Positions 1 to 9,393 of a stretch of 27,041 nucleotides of DNA are shown here, one piece after another. The notes beneath the pieces were generated by a model. That model ran no database searches. It was not told the DNA's origin and was given only the letters and a program-made list of their open reading frames with translations. Every line of letters starts with the position of its first letter. Position 1 is the first letter of the stretch. The position numbers and the translations under genes were made by a program. Source of the DNA: Chara braunii (Eukaryota > Streptophyta > Charophyceae > Charales > Characeae); contig BFEA01000484.1 in assembly GCA_003427395.1 (NCBI GenBank), positions 295,856 to 322,896 of the forward strand. The letters run 5' to 3'.

Positions 1-295
1 GGCCTTGAGGTATTATCATCGGACTAACCAGCCCAGGAAAATTCAATCTTGTGTCTAATCTGACAATGGTGGCCTTTTCAGCCCAGGGTGGCCTGATAGC
101 CTTAGGGTGGCCTGATAGCCTTCAGGGAACCCCCAACCGGGGGCACCGGCCAGGGGACAGCCGGTGGCAGAGGGACCGAGCATCATCTGAGTGGCCAGTC
201 GCTGTGCCTCCCCGATTACCCCTCCCCCTATGAACATCAGCAGAGCCTGCTTTTTAATGCCAATTGGGGGGACCAACGGGTTATCTCTAGGTGGC
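1..295. other. Unassigned stretch 3' of the SINE head, with a 19-bp tandem repeat and two hairpins
   Basis: No gene is supported here. Two exact 19-bp copies (AGGGTGGCCTGATAGCCTT) sit head to tail at 85-103 and 104-122. Two neighbouring hairpins follow: a 5-bp C/G stem at 130-134/139-143 and a 7-bp perfect stem CACCGGC/GCCGGTG at 144-150/160-166. Because the SINE head at 296-484 reads leftward, this stretch may be its body, but I see no A-tail or target duplication to prove that. The minus-strand frame open over 55-453 lies mostly across the SINE units and is not taken as a gene. Confidence 0.4.
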
Positions 296-484
296 GGGCG
301 CCAAGCATGCCCAGGAAGGTACATGAGGCCAATGGGGATTGAACCCAAGACCTCCTGAATGCCACTTGCGTGCCTTACCGACTGGGCGCCAAGCATGCCC
401 AGGAAGGTACATGAGGCCAATGGGGATTGAACCCAAGACCTCCTGAATGCCACTTGCGTGCCCTACCAACTGAGCTAGGCCGCT
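296..484 (-). mobile_element. tRNA-derived SINE head, two 88-bp units in tandem
   Basis: Read on the minus strand, 484 to about 400 looks like a degraded tRNA: an A box TAGCTCAGTTGG, a poor anticodon arm, a B box GGTTCAATCCC and a partial T stem. The same 88-bp unit is repeated at 296-383 with very few changes, but its A box is cut at the junction (the 5' half reads into the neighbouring unit). The acceptor arms pair badly, so this is a tRNA-derived SINE and not a working tRNA gene. A dimeric SINE or a local duplication of the head would both explain it. The 3' end and flanking target duplication were not found. Confidence 0.72.
423..477 (-). promoter_or_regulatory. Internal RNA polymerase III promoter (A and B boxes) of the SINE
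   Basis: The A box at 466-477 reads TAGCTCAGTTGG on the minus strand and fits the TRGCNNAGYNGG consensus. The B box at 423-433 reads GGTTCAATCCC, one or two changes from GGTTCGANTCC. Spacing of about 33 bp between them is normal for a tRNA-type promoter. A second B box with the same sequence lies at 335-345, 88 bp away, in the duplicated unit. Confidence 0.65.
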
Positions 485-1200
485 GGATCTTATTCTTTTT
501 TTTTGCGCAGGGCCAATGCTAATTTTCTCTGTATCTTTCCAATTTTAACAGATGTCCCCAACGACTTAGGAGGGACTTTTAAGATCCGCCTCTGATGAAA
601 AGTATCAACGCCGACGCATGGCTAGGGCACGTCAGCGCTGCGTTAGCGCTAATCTGGCGCTAATTTTCGCTCGACACTACCGGGGATGGTAAGGTCACAG
701 CGAAACCTAGCAAAACGCTGATGCGAGCTACCGATGTCATCGGCACCTCCCAGAAGTGGTGGAGGGAAGGGCACGAGTCACCATCCCCACGATGGAGGTT
801 CTACGGTGAGCTGCCTGTAGTGGAAGATTTCGGGCCAGGATCGTTCCCTACCCCTGTGGCGATTCTAAGTATGATGCCCTCGACTACTACGGTGGCCGTG
901 GAAATACCGCTATCCTGCAGACTGTCTCAGAGTTACGGGTTGGATTCTTGAGGCGTGAGATGATGCTGAGCTGCTTCGACCCGAAGCGGCGACTTCCTTG
1001 GTGGAAACAGGTATAATGTCTCTCCCGTTCTACACCCTTCAGTGGTATAGGTGAGGGGAGGGGAGTAATCTTGTTGCACGCCCTAATTTTATTGGAAGCT
1101 CCGATTATTTAGAAAGTAGTTAATTACCGAGGTTCGCAATTCTTTTCTTGACGTTTATATTCCAGTTAGGCTGTATGTTCCTTGGAGTTCTAGTGCACTC
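485..1200 (+). other. Probable 5' leader of the LINE, start not defined
   Basis: This stretch has no coding potential that I recognise. It begins with a T-rich run (about 489-504) next to the SINE and contains GC-rich, short-repeat sequence (GCGCTAAT at 646-653 and 657-664). Its position directly before the ORF1 start codon at 1201 suggests that at least the right half is the LINE 5' UTR, which in plant L1 elements carries the internal promoter. I could not find the 5' target duplication that would fix the element's left end. The open frame at 721-951 has no recognisable domain. Confidence 0.35.
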
Positions 1201-2145
1201 ATGGCTTCGTCCGGCCCATTGATGCCGATTTCGCCTGAGGAAAAAGATCGGATCCGTGACATCATTGCACAATGCTACATTGATGGAGTTCTACCCCCAC
1301 GTCTGGCCCCTTCGAAAGTCGATGTGGGGGATGACTACATCAAAGTTACGGTAAACCAGGATTTGTACAAGATCCAGGCCGAGTGGCTGCGAGAACACGC
1401 GGTCACCATACTTTTTGGAGACGAATCTTAGTCCATCACCACCGATGTTCAAAAACTGATCATTCAAATTTACGAAAATGGCTGGGCAAATTCAGGTCAA
1501 GCTTCATCCCCTCTTAAACGTGGGTTATTTCACAATGAGGGGCAAAACTTGATCACCTATGTTGCACCTACGAAGGAGATAGCCAAATGGATGCTGCGTG
1601 TGGCCCAAACGGAAACAACGATGGATACTGTCACCTACAAGATCTCATTCAGACCTTGGATGACAAAACAAGAGTTGTGGGAATGGAGGGAGGTCGCAAG
1701 ACACAGGTTCTTTTGGCTTCGATGCCAGCAGGTGCCGGTGGGTATCTTAGGCCTACTTCCAGGAGCGATACACGATGCATATGGCAGTGAGTTACTAAAA
1801 GAATACCCTCCCTTCAAAGGTAACCTATCTCCCGATTTATTAAATGTCCGTTTTGACCTGGAATCTGTTGCGCGACTACGGTATAAAAAGTATCTCGTCG
1901 TTGACTTTGGAGCTGGTGGATATGTGGAAATCAAGGTAGTGTGTGCCGACACCCCCTGGTGCCCGGCCTGTCGAAAGCACTTCCACGCCGAAGGGGATGA
2001 AAATTGCTTCTCTCGCAAAAATCGTTCATATGCAAACGCTATCAAAGTCAACAGGGATGAGGGAGAGAAGGATAGGGAAGAAGCAAAGGGAGACAAGGGG
2101 GGGACAAGGGCAAGAGGGAAGAAGCAGGGAAACCAGAGAAGGTGA
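1201..2145 (+). pseudogene. LINE ORF1, N-terminal part with zinc knuckle
   Basis: One frame runs from ATG 1201 to 2145 and is broken only by a TAG at 1429-1431; the sequence on both sides continues in the same frame, so the stop is secondary. The first ~200 residues resemble the RNA-binding N-terminal region of plant LINE ORF1 and gag-like proteins (DUF4283-like; family assignment from memory of the pattern). At about 1960-2015 the product has a zinc knuckle of form C-x2-C-x4-H-x6-C (CPACRKHFHAEGDENC), slightly longer than the classical CCHC. After it the protein becomes Lys/Arg/Glu/Gly-rich. The role expected for this family is to coat LINE RNA as a ribonucleoprotein chaperone. The frame is lost in the purine-rich stretch near 2100-2190. 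Confidence 0.75.
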
Positions 2146-2194
2146 GGAAAAGAGGAGAAAAAACCCTTAGGGAGAAAGACGGCTGGAAGGTCAA

Positions 2195-2998
2195 TTGAAA
2201 GGGAACGTTGGAGGGAAAGGGGCGAAAGTCCCCACCCCAGCTCTGGGTGGAAAGGGTGGAACGACGGAACCCGCTGGGCCGGAAGGTGGTCAAAAAGAAG
2301 GTGGGTCACAGGGAGATAAAGAGAAGGGGGGAGAGGAAGGGGGGGATAAGATGGAGAAGGGAGGTAAAATGGTACTTGACAAGAAAGAGGAGGACGAAGA
2401 AGAATTAATGGATGAAGACCAGATGCCCCTGACAAGGGAAAAATGGAAAAGGGATGACAAGGGGGATACCCCAGAGGATGATTCCGACCACAATTTTGAA
2501 GTCAAGGGGAACGAATTAGTTCTGCATAAGAATGATAAGTATTCCCCAATGACAGTCGCCCCAGTTTCGTTCTCCGAAAAAGAGGAATCAGATCTTGAAC
2601 ACCCATCAGAGGATGAGTCCCAGGTTCGAAGGTCAATTCGTAGGTCACTTCGGAAAACCTACTTAAACGATACCTACGCATCCTCTCAGGAGGGTACAGA
2701 TGCAGACTTTGATTACAGCGTTAAAACTATGTACCTCCTCAAGAACGACCGCTCCGATGTACTAGCTGAGAACCAACCAGAATCGGACGGGGAGGATTTT
2801 CGCTCGGTGGGAAGCCATAGTCTGACCCCTAGGTCGGCAGAAGGCTCGGCCGCCAAGGAGAAATCGTCCACGTCCCCTTCCAGTCTCACTCCTAAAAGAA
2901 ACTGCGGGCTACAAGAAAGGAAACCACAGCCCAGGAACCCAGTCGGAGTTCAGTTGTGGTATCGACTTATCCAATCAAAACGACCAACCTGGTACTGA
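2195..2998 (+). pseudogene. LINE ORF1, acidic low-complexity middle part
   Basis: This is the continuation of ORF1 in another frame (frame 2, after a shift in the GA-rich tract). The 267-residue reading is full of Gly, Lys and Glu at first (GGxxG and EEE runs) and then Ser/Asp/Glu-rich, which predicts an unstructured, highly charged linker. No domain is recognised. ATG 2195 is probably internal, not a real start. Between 2998 and 3131 reading appears to pass into frame 1 (about 2978-3190, broken by a TGA near 3044) before returning to frame 2, so the join here is damaged. Confidence 0.5.
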
Positions 2999-3130
2999 GT
3001 GCAAAGAACAAAATTCAGGGGAAGCAAGTAGTCAGTATCACATGATCAAGGGTACGATCTGGAGAGAGTGTGAAATCGGTGCCTACGATTACAAAAGAAG
3101 ATAGGGAAAGCCTGGAAAGGGGTCCAATTC

Positions 3131-3724
3131 ATGAAATGTTGTCCTTCACCTCATGGGACCATGGTTTTGACTCAACTAGACGATAAAGAAATGTTGTCAC
3201 TTCCAGCTATTCCTACAACAGGCCCTCCATCGAACGACCTTTGGACCTCGTCCATCAAGAAACAGGTCTTGCAGGACCATTGCAACTGTGTCATCCTGCC
3301 GACACCCAAGCGGGGCCGCCAGATAGCCTCGACGCCAAAGAATAACAAGGTAATCTTCCACCTGGCCTGTATCACTCTGCAAGCCTTGACAACGAAAATT
3401 GAAAAATTAAAATCACTCAATATTTATTGGCTGCCACTGGCTAGATTTCTGGATACATCTTTGGACACTCTGGACGACATCTCCTTGGTAGAAGACCTTT
3501 CTGCGGAGGAGGTGGCCCAGTGGTTTCACCATACTGAGGCTGTGGATTATTTTTCTTCTGAACACTTTGCGACAAGCCTAATTAGCAAACAAGTTTCCAC
3601 CCTACCCCCCAAGCAGGATAAAACTGTTAAACCAGGGGGAAGGGGGTCGAGATTAAGGAAAAAGATCTCAGGCTGTATCCAAACTCCAAACCACAGAGGA
3701 TCGGGCCATGGTACTACCAAGTAA
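3131..3724 (+). pseudogene. LINE ORF1, C-terminal part
   Basis: An open frame of 197 codons in frame 2 ends with TAA at 3722-3724, three bases before the ATG of ORF2, in the same frame. No known domain is recognised. It has mixed hydrophobic and charged helices in the middle and a basic tail (GGRGSRLRKK). Because it reaches exactly to ORF2 without a gap, it is most likely the true ORF1 C terminus. The close TAA-ATC-ATG arrangement would allow translation re-initiation or stop readthrough to make ORF2 protein, which is inference. Confidence 0.45.
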
Positions 3725-3727
3725 ATC

Positions 3728-4485
3728 ATGGTCTGCACCTGGAATGTACGAGGATTTGGAGACACTGCAAAGAAATTAAAAAAAATATGGTTTAAAGTAT
3801 GGCTCCATACGCAGAATGTGCAGATAGCCTGCTTACAAGAAACCAAGCTAAGCTCAACTAAGTTGGCTACTTGCCGTCATTGGTGGGAGGGTCCTCAGTT
3901 GTGGTACCCTTGAGTAGGGTTGAAAGGAGGCATAGCGATCTTAGTTAATAAAGACCTGGACATCGCCATTTTGGACCAATACACAGACAATGAGGTCGTT
4001 GGGCCTGGATGAAATTTTTAGTAGATTCTGAGGAATGGGCTGTCATGTCAATATACGTTCCAGTGGAATACCCCCTCTGCCTCTCCTTTCTCAGAGACCT
4101 GCCCTCCATAATCCCGGACGTAGAGAACTTGATTTTGGCAGGGGATTGGAACACGGTCCTTAACCTTGGATTGGACTCTCTAGCAGCCAAACCACTTTGA
4201 GAAGATTCAAGAATGCTTTCTTCCTTCTGCGAAACACAATGTTTGTCTCATGTGTTTCGAAGCTTTAACTCCCTCGATAATGGGTTTACCTGGTACGGCC
4301 CGCCCCCTACGCCCACCTCCCCCGCCCCAAGGAAAAGACTAGACTTTCTCTTGGTTTGGGGAACTCCGTGGGACCGTAGCACATGCTGTGAGATGAGACC
4401 AGGGTCAATCTCGGACTACCATCTAGTCTTATTGGACATTATAACTAGAGATGCAATTAACAGAGATTGCCCCCCTTTAGGCTAA
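3728..4485 (+). pseudogene. LINE ORF2, APE-type endonuclease domain
   Basis: The domain starts at ATG 3728 with the classic N-terminal signature TWNVRGFGD and a catalytic glutamate in CLQETKL. It continues after frame changes with LILAGDWNTVLN (the GDWN motif) near 4130-4160, GFTWYGP and RKRLDFLLV near 4265-4360, and SDYHLVLLDI near 4410-4440, which stands for the SDHxPV motif. These are the expected APE endonuclease motifs in order; the enzyme nicks the target DNA to prime reverse transcription. Damage: a stop at 3911-3913, a frame change near 3990, and an in-frame TGA at 4198-4200 between two parts of frame 1. The domain cannot be made as one protein. Confidence 0.85.
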
Positions 4486-4524
4486 ACGTTAATCTACTAA
4501 AGGATCAGGGGATTATTGAATGGG

Positions 4525-4577
4525 TCAACAAACATATGACAAAGGGAATTAAAGTATTTCTCAGTGACCGATAGTGT

Positions 4578-4609
<32 letters not shown>

Positions 4610-4749
4610 CTAAGAAAGGGAATTTCAAATTAATCGCTTGAACAATGACTCAACCGGTTTTTGATTGAATAACTACTATAAAAAGATAGGATAAATTATC
4701 GTGTTTCTATCAGAAGAAAAATCAAAGTTATCAACAAACATATGACAAA
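4525..4749 (+). mobile_element. 206-bp insertion in LINE ORF2 flanked by a 19-bp target-site duplication
   Basis: TCAACAAACATATGACAAA occurs exactly at 4525-4543 and 4731-4749. The 187 bp between them do not continue the ORF2 reading. If the insert and one repeat are skipped, the reading runs on through EWVNKHMTNWLEAKDLF, the expected linker between endonuclease and RT. This shows that the repeat is a target duplication made by the insertion. A 19-bp duplication is the size range made by LINE-driven insertion. There is no poly-A before the right repeat. The length of 206 bp also shifts the frame. Confidence 0.85.
4551..4660 (+). rRNA. Large-subunit rRNA fragment, organelle/bacterial type, inside the insertion
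   Basis: At 4565-4610 the sequence reads ACCGATAGTG...AGTACC.CGAGGGAAAGG.GAAAAGAACCC, which is the near-universal domain I core of large-subunit rRNA (around E. coli 23S positions 450-500). A short CCC/GGG stem follows, as in bacterial and organelle rRNA. The preceding bases (TAAAGTATTTCTCAG) also suit this rRNA. It is AT-rich and diverged, so I cannot tell mitochondrial from plastid origin, and a nuclear source is not fully excluded. It is a fragment with no function as rRNA. The identification comes from memory of the conserved core, not from a search. Confidence 0.7.
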
Positions 4750-5164
4750 CTGGTTAGAGGCAAAGGATCTTTTTGCCGACTACCTGCTCTGGGCCGACAC
4801 GGGTATCGCCATAGTGAGAGAGGCTCTCATCACCTTCTCTCGGATGAAAGCGGCGGCAAGAAAATGGCGTGAATAATCACTGGTTAATCAAATAACGCAA
4901 ACAGAATCTGAAATGGGGAAAGATCCTTTTTCAAATATCCATTGGTTAGGAATCCGTAAAGAAGCCTTGGCCCAATTAGAGGCCCTGGAAATTCAAATCC
5001 AGGCGGAATGGCTTGAATTTCTAAACTTTACGGGTATAGTAGGCTATGATAGGATGACTAAGCTTACCTTTCACTCGCTGTTGATTAGACAATCTACGTC
5101 CTTGATTAGAGAATTAGCTCACCCCTTTGACGCAGCAGCTCCTCTGGCGACTGACACAGTTTAG
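4733..5164 (+). pseudogene. LINE ORF2, linker between endonuclease and RT
   Basis: After the insertion, frame 2 stays open to 5164 apart from a TAA at 4874-4876. The product is helical and rich in Leu, Ala, Glu and Lys (NWLEAKDLFADYLLWADTGI, then RKEALAQLEALEIQIQAEWL), typical of the coiled linker between endonuclease and reverse transcriptase in LINE ORF2. It has no catalytic motif. Frame 2 then gives way to frame 3 near 5127-5164. Confidence 0.65.
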
Positions 5165-6579
5165 ATGTGTTACTACTCGCAGGCCCTGGGACCCCCCCCA
5201 GGGAGACCTGTCAGAGTCATCCCCATTCTGGAATCTAATGACTAAGATTATTTCACATGAAATGGCTATAGATCTGGATAAGTCCATGGAAGAGCATAAA
5301 ATCCTCATTGCAGCAAGAATCATGGTGAAAGGCAAATGCCCCGGGCTCGATAGCCTCCCTATCGAATTTTCCTTGGCTACGTGGGAATCCTTTGGTCAAT
5401 TTCTGTGTGAAATTTACAACCATGGGCTACAAACAGGTGCCCTTCATAAGGGCTTTACGAAGGGAATGATTTCCCTGATGTACAAAAAAAGCGACAAATG
5501 CCAGGTTCGTAACTGAAGACCCATATCTGTGCTAAACATGACTTACAAACTGTTCGCTAAAACTTTGCCCTACGGTTGACTAGATACCTCCCCGACCTGA
5601 TTGGATGGGATCAAGGTGCCTTTGTTAAAGGACGCTCCATATACGAAAACATCTTGTCCAACGTTCAGGCTCTAGAAGTAATTAGCACAGAAAAAAAGGA
5701 TGTCGTGGTCATGCTTCTGGATATGGAAAAGGCCTACGACAGGGTGGGCTGGAATTTGGTCCACACCACCCTCCAAAAAATGGGCTTTGGCCCAGGCTTT
5801 CGGACCTGGGTAACTGCCAGCTACTCAGCATCCTCTGTAGTAATGGTTAATGGAAAATTGTCAGAGGAGTTTCTCCTAACTAGGTCGCTTAGACAGGGGT
5901 GTCCTTTGACTCCACTTCTCTTTGTACTTCAACTAGAAATTTTGTTAGACAACAGTAGGAATAACCCTGCCATAGTAGGTGTGAAACTTGCCCCTGGACT
6001 AGAATGGATGGGGGGCCACTCGCAGACGACCTGAGTTTGGCATGTGACCCAGTAGTTCTACAGGAGCTTAAGACAATTATAGATACTTATTGCGATCTGT
6101 CGAAGGCTTCCATAAATTGGGACAAGTCAGTATACTTCCTTCCCCCTAGCCGCCTGCTACAAGTGGATTGGGGACTAAAACAAATACCGTTGAATGCCTC
6201 AGAACGATTTTTGGATGTCCAAGTGTCATTATCGGACTGTGCAGAAACTCAAGAATCGCTGTTGGCAGACAGGGTAGCCTCCAGGATTGCGGGCTGGAAG
6301 AGAAACTTCAAGTTGTCACTGTTCGGACGAGCAATGATACTTTCTTCCGCAACCCTATTATTACTGTGTTTCCCACTTTCAATTCATTTACTGGACGAAA
6401 GAGCTTACACTCGAATCAAGCAGGATTCAGCCCGGTATCTCTGGAAACCAGCTGCAACAATACAACAAGGATTCATTTGGAAGGTAGCGTGGAGACTATC
6501 ACTCTGCCCAGAGCACAGGGCGGCTTGGGCATACTGGACCCAGCCCATCAGAACCTTGCCTTGCTTTGCAAATGAGTGA
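5127..6579 (+). pseudogene. LINE ORF2, reverse transcriptase domain
   Basis: The RT is spread over three frames. Frame 3 (5127-5516) has GKCPGLDSLPIEF and the lead-in KKSDKCQVRN, then a TGA at 5514-5516 where the family has Trp before RPIS. Frame 2 (5576-6034) has GAFVKGRSI, motif A LDMEKAYDRVGW with the first catalytic Asp near 5720, and motif B SLRQGCPLTPLLF near 5890-5925. Frame 1 (6004-6579) has motif C as LADD at 6019-6030 instead of the usual YADD/FADD, then the thumb-like region. The enzyme would copy LINE RNA at the nicked target. Frame changes near 5570 and 6005 and the changed motif C make it dead. Confidence 0.9.
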
Positions 6580-6646
6580 CAGCAGCGTGTTTTGGGCCAC
6601 GATCCAAACTCTGGGTCAGATTGGCGGAATATACTCTATCTAAAGA

Positions 6647-8093
6647 ATGAAACTTGCTCAGGACCTCAGATGTTTGGCTCTGTTTCTTTATACAGTCATA
6701 CACAGCGAAACGACCCAAATCAAAAATTTGGCGCAATATTCTTGGCACAAACTGTTTCCCCATACCCTTGCCCAACCCCAAACGAGAGGGGATGTCTTGA
6801 ATCAAATTTTATTTGAAAACCCTTTTATCATCTCCCAAGAGGGTTATAAGTACAAAGCAGACGGTAGCCCATGCTCGTTTGGTAAAGTCTGGGTGGAAAA
6901 GGGAATTGTCCAAGTGAAAGACTTGTGGGACACAGACCTAGACTCCTGGGTACCAACATTTGTTCTAAGAAAGAAACTCCCCCGCCTGCGCAGGGTGGAA
7001 ATCAACTTTGACAGTTTGTTAACCGCGATTCCCGATTTATGGAAATCTATGCTTCCCAGTTCAGTGGAACACGGTCAAGGCACGTGGGTAGTGAACCCCA
7101 CGGACAGATCAAAGGTCTGGAGAGTTGTGGGCCCAGAACTGCCACAAGGTATAAGGGTACAGGTTTGGAAGCGGAAATTGGGGAGACAGGTGGAGCCAAC
7201 ATTACAGAAAATGGAGGACAAAGTGGTAGCTACAACTTTGGATTGTGTTGAGTGCCGGGTCTGGCTGTCTCAATCAGGCACCAACGAATCTGCCAAAGTA
7301 TAGATCGAAGATGCTTCTGTGTTCCAAATAGAGCCTCTCTTATATGGATGGACAGACACTACTGGCCCAGGAAACCTAGTTCCGGTGGCAGCATGTAAAT
7401 CTAAGGTTGGAGTTCAAATCCTACATACAAGAGTAAAGAAACAGCCGGTGCAAACAACCTCAAAGAGATTAGCCAAGGAGCCAGGATTCCAGTTAGGCAA
7501 CCTTGATCTCTTTGCAGTTTGGAAAGCCATGAAACAGATGGTCTCTCAGAAACAAGCTAGTATATTATGGCTACATCCCTACTAGTAGCCCCCTCTGCCT
7601 CTTGGCCAGTTTCGAAAGGAATGGGAATCCTTGAACAATGCTCACAATCTAATTGGGGATGGGAGATTGCCACACACATCTGCTCCACTGTCCCTATTCT
7701 TTCCAAATCTGGGAATGGTGGGGAGAAAGATGGAGGATAACTTCAGATGGGAGCTTTTTGTGGTCTCAGGAATGGTTACTGTACGGACTGACCAAGGAAA
7801 ACACAGATTTTACTGCACGATGGCCTTACATCGCCCTCACCTGTAGAGGTGTGATCATGGAAGCCATTTGGTTAGCCCGTAACAAGGCAGTATTCAATCA
7901 GGAGCATACCTCATATCAGAGTGTGGTGTCTAAGGCCAATTCACTGATAAGGCAATCCATTCGGGTGGACTGGCATAGCCTCCCAATCGGAAAAAAACCA
8001 GTTTTGGTTCAATCAGACTTGGTGGCAAAAAGAGAAATTGATGAAAATTGCTATAGATGGCAAATTAATCCTCGCAGACTGGTTGCTTCCTGA
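6647..8093 (+). pseudogene. LINE ORF2, C-terminal region with zinc-finger-like tail
   Basis: Frame 2 is open at 6647-7303 and 7319-7585, then frame 3 at 7653-8093. The first part has WHKLFPHTLAQPQ and other sequence seen after the RT of plant LINEs but no clear RNase H motifs. The last part has HTHLLHCPYSFQIWEWW near 7665-7715, which matches the end of the zinc-binding region found near the C terminus of plant LINE and related RT proteins (zf-RVT type). It ends at TGA 8091-8093. The stop at 7301-7303 and the change near 7590-7650 break it. Confidence 0.65.
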
Positions 8094-8588
8094 CCCGTCA
8101 TGATCCAGGCCTCACTTTGGGGGCCCTCCTCTCTTCGCGAAGGTCGATTATGGTCCTGCCATCGTTGTACCACAACATTGTCGGAGATAAGCTCTCTTAG
8201 GGGTCGACATTAGACCCCGTACCATTTTCGGCAGTGGGATGAATTGATTGGTTTACTGAGTTAAGTTGTTATTTCTTTCGGTTTTGCAACCAAGTAGGTA
8301 ATATTGGGAAGGTAGTCTGTTTTTGGTTGGGTTTTGACCCAGAACGGAGAGTTTTGTATTTAGATTGTACGGTCTTGGCGTGCCATGAGTGCTTTTGATT
8401 AGAAGGTGTGCCGGACCCGCCGGGATGGCGGTCCGACAGGATGGAGAAAAAGGGGTTGAGGAAGGAGGAAGTGGAGATGGAGCTGGAAGGGACAGTGCAG
8501 CTCCGACGCAGACTCAACACCGCACGTACTCCAACAGTGCCAAAATTAAGAATGATGAAAATCAGTAAATAGTTACTATCTTCCAATT
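8094..8588 (+). other. LINE 3' UTR
   Basis: About 0.5 kb without coding signal separates the ORF2 stop from the A-tail. The end of a LINE 3' UTR is normally what its own RT recognises. No strong hairpin stood out near the tail. The minus-strand frame over 8269-8586 is a shadow. Confidence 0.6.
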
Positions 8589-8607
8589 AAAAAAAAAAAA
8601 AAAAAAA
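8589..8607 (+). repeat. LINE poly-A tail (A19)
   Basis: Nineteen uninterrupted A residues end the element. The following A-rich bases (8618-8636) are interrupted by G and may be tail, target or target duplication. I could not match them to a 5' copy near 485-1200. Confidence 0.8.
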
Positions 8608-8718
8608 TATTGGCAAGAAAAAAAGAAAAAAAAGAATGATTTTTACTTTAAAAGTAGGTGATTCAATTTCATTTTCTCCTATAAATATTAATTAAAGTTT
8701 TAATGGAATACAGTTTTC
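8608..8718. other. AT-rich spacer between LINE and Gypsy element
   Basis: About 110 bp, very AT-rich, with no gene and no LTR-like TG..CA end that I can see. Any Gypsy LTR on this side must be missing or decayed. Confidence 0.4.
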
Positions 8719-9393
8719 TCAACAAGCAAATAAATCAATTCTATTATAACAAAAAGAGAGAAATACATTACATTTAAATAGAAAAAATACAATCATGGAG
8801 GCGACCGTCTGCAGCTGAGGAACGGTCTCAGAGGGAGCGGACTCGTCCTCAACAATCTCCTCAGCTGGAGGAGGAGGAAGAGGGTCAGTCGACTGAGCAG
8901 GGGCAAACATCTTAGCACGACGAGCACGATCATATGCACGCACCAACATCCTGGCGTGCTGCAAGTGCTCAAGGGGCTCCCAAGTAGCCTCCTCATTAGG
9001 ATATCCGTTCTTACGCACAAGGTAATTGATGCGTAGAGAGATATCGTCGGTCACTCGGCGAGATACGATGTCGGAAACGACGAACTCTTCGTGACCGTCC
9101 ACTATGATAGGTGGAGAGCGCTCATACGGGCGTCCGGCGGAGCGCTCAAGCGGTCTTGGATAAGGACGCAGCAAGGAGATGTGATAAACATCGTGTACGC
9201 GAGCCTATCGAAGGTAATCAGGTAGCTTCACGCGGAAGCTGACCGGACTAGCGGCAGTATCAGAACCGACGGCCTGAAGGATGCGGCATGGACCGAAGAA
9301 ACGACGCCTGAACTTGCGAAGCGTATCCGCTTCGAGCTGTAAGTGGCGTGCGTCGACGAGCACATCGTCACCGACTTTGAATGGATGATCCAT
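8719..9393 (-). pseudogene. Gypsy integrase C terminus and chromodomain
   Basis: From 9393 downward the product has the integrase C-terminal module FFGPCRILQAVGS (GPF/Y type) and, after a TAG at 9205-9207 in the same frame, HDVYHISLLRPYPRP. A chromodomain follows at about residues 27-83 of the part starting at 9174: EEFVVSDI, then YLVRKNGYPNEEATWEP. In canonical chromodomains the YLVKW position is an aromatic cage residue; here it is Lys (YLVRK), as in many plant chromoviruses that lack a full cage. The domain is thought to steer integration to certain chromatin. The tail beyond about 8810 is Pro- and acid-rich, then hydrophobic to the stop at 8719, and may run past the natural end. Confidence 0.82.

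Larger units (their letters stand above)
1201..8607 (+). mobile_element. Dead non-LTR retrotransposon (plant L1-type LINE), near full length
   Basis: The order is ORF1 with a nucleic-acid-binding zinc knuckle, ORF2 with APE-type endonuclease, reverse transcriptase and a C-terminal zinc-finger tail, a ~0.5-kb 3' UTR and an A19 tail at 8589-8607. This is the standard layout of plant L1 LINEs, which copy themselves by nicking the target and priming reverse transcription there. ORF1 stops at 3722-3724 and ORF2 starts at 3728, leaving three bases between them. The copy is inactive: it has several in-frame stops, at least five frame changes and a 206-bp insertion at 4544-4749. The left end is unknown, so 1201 is the ORF1 start, not the element boundary. 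Confidence 0.88.

Noticed and set aside
55-453. 132-codon minus-strand open frame
   Set aside because: It reads through the two SINE units; the repeated peptide is only the 88-bp repeat translated.
1085-1100. TTATTGGAAG as the 5' target duplication matching TATTGGCAAG after the LINE poly-A
   Set aside because: The match is short and imperfect and would leave no room for a 5' leader of normal size; not enough to set the LINE start.
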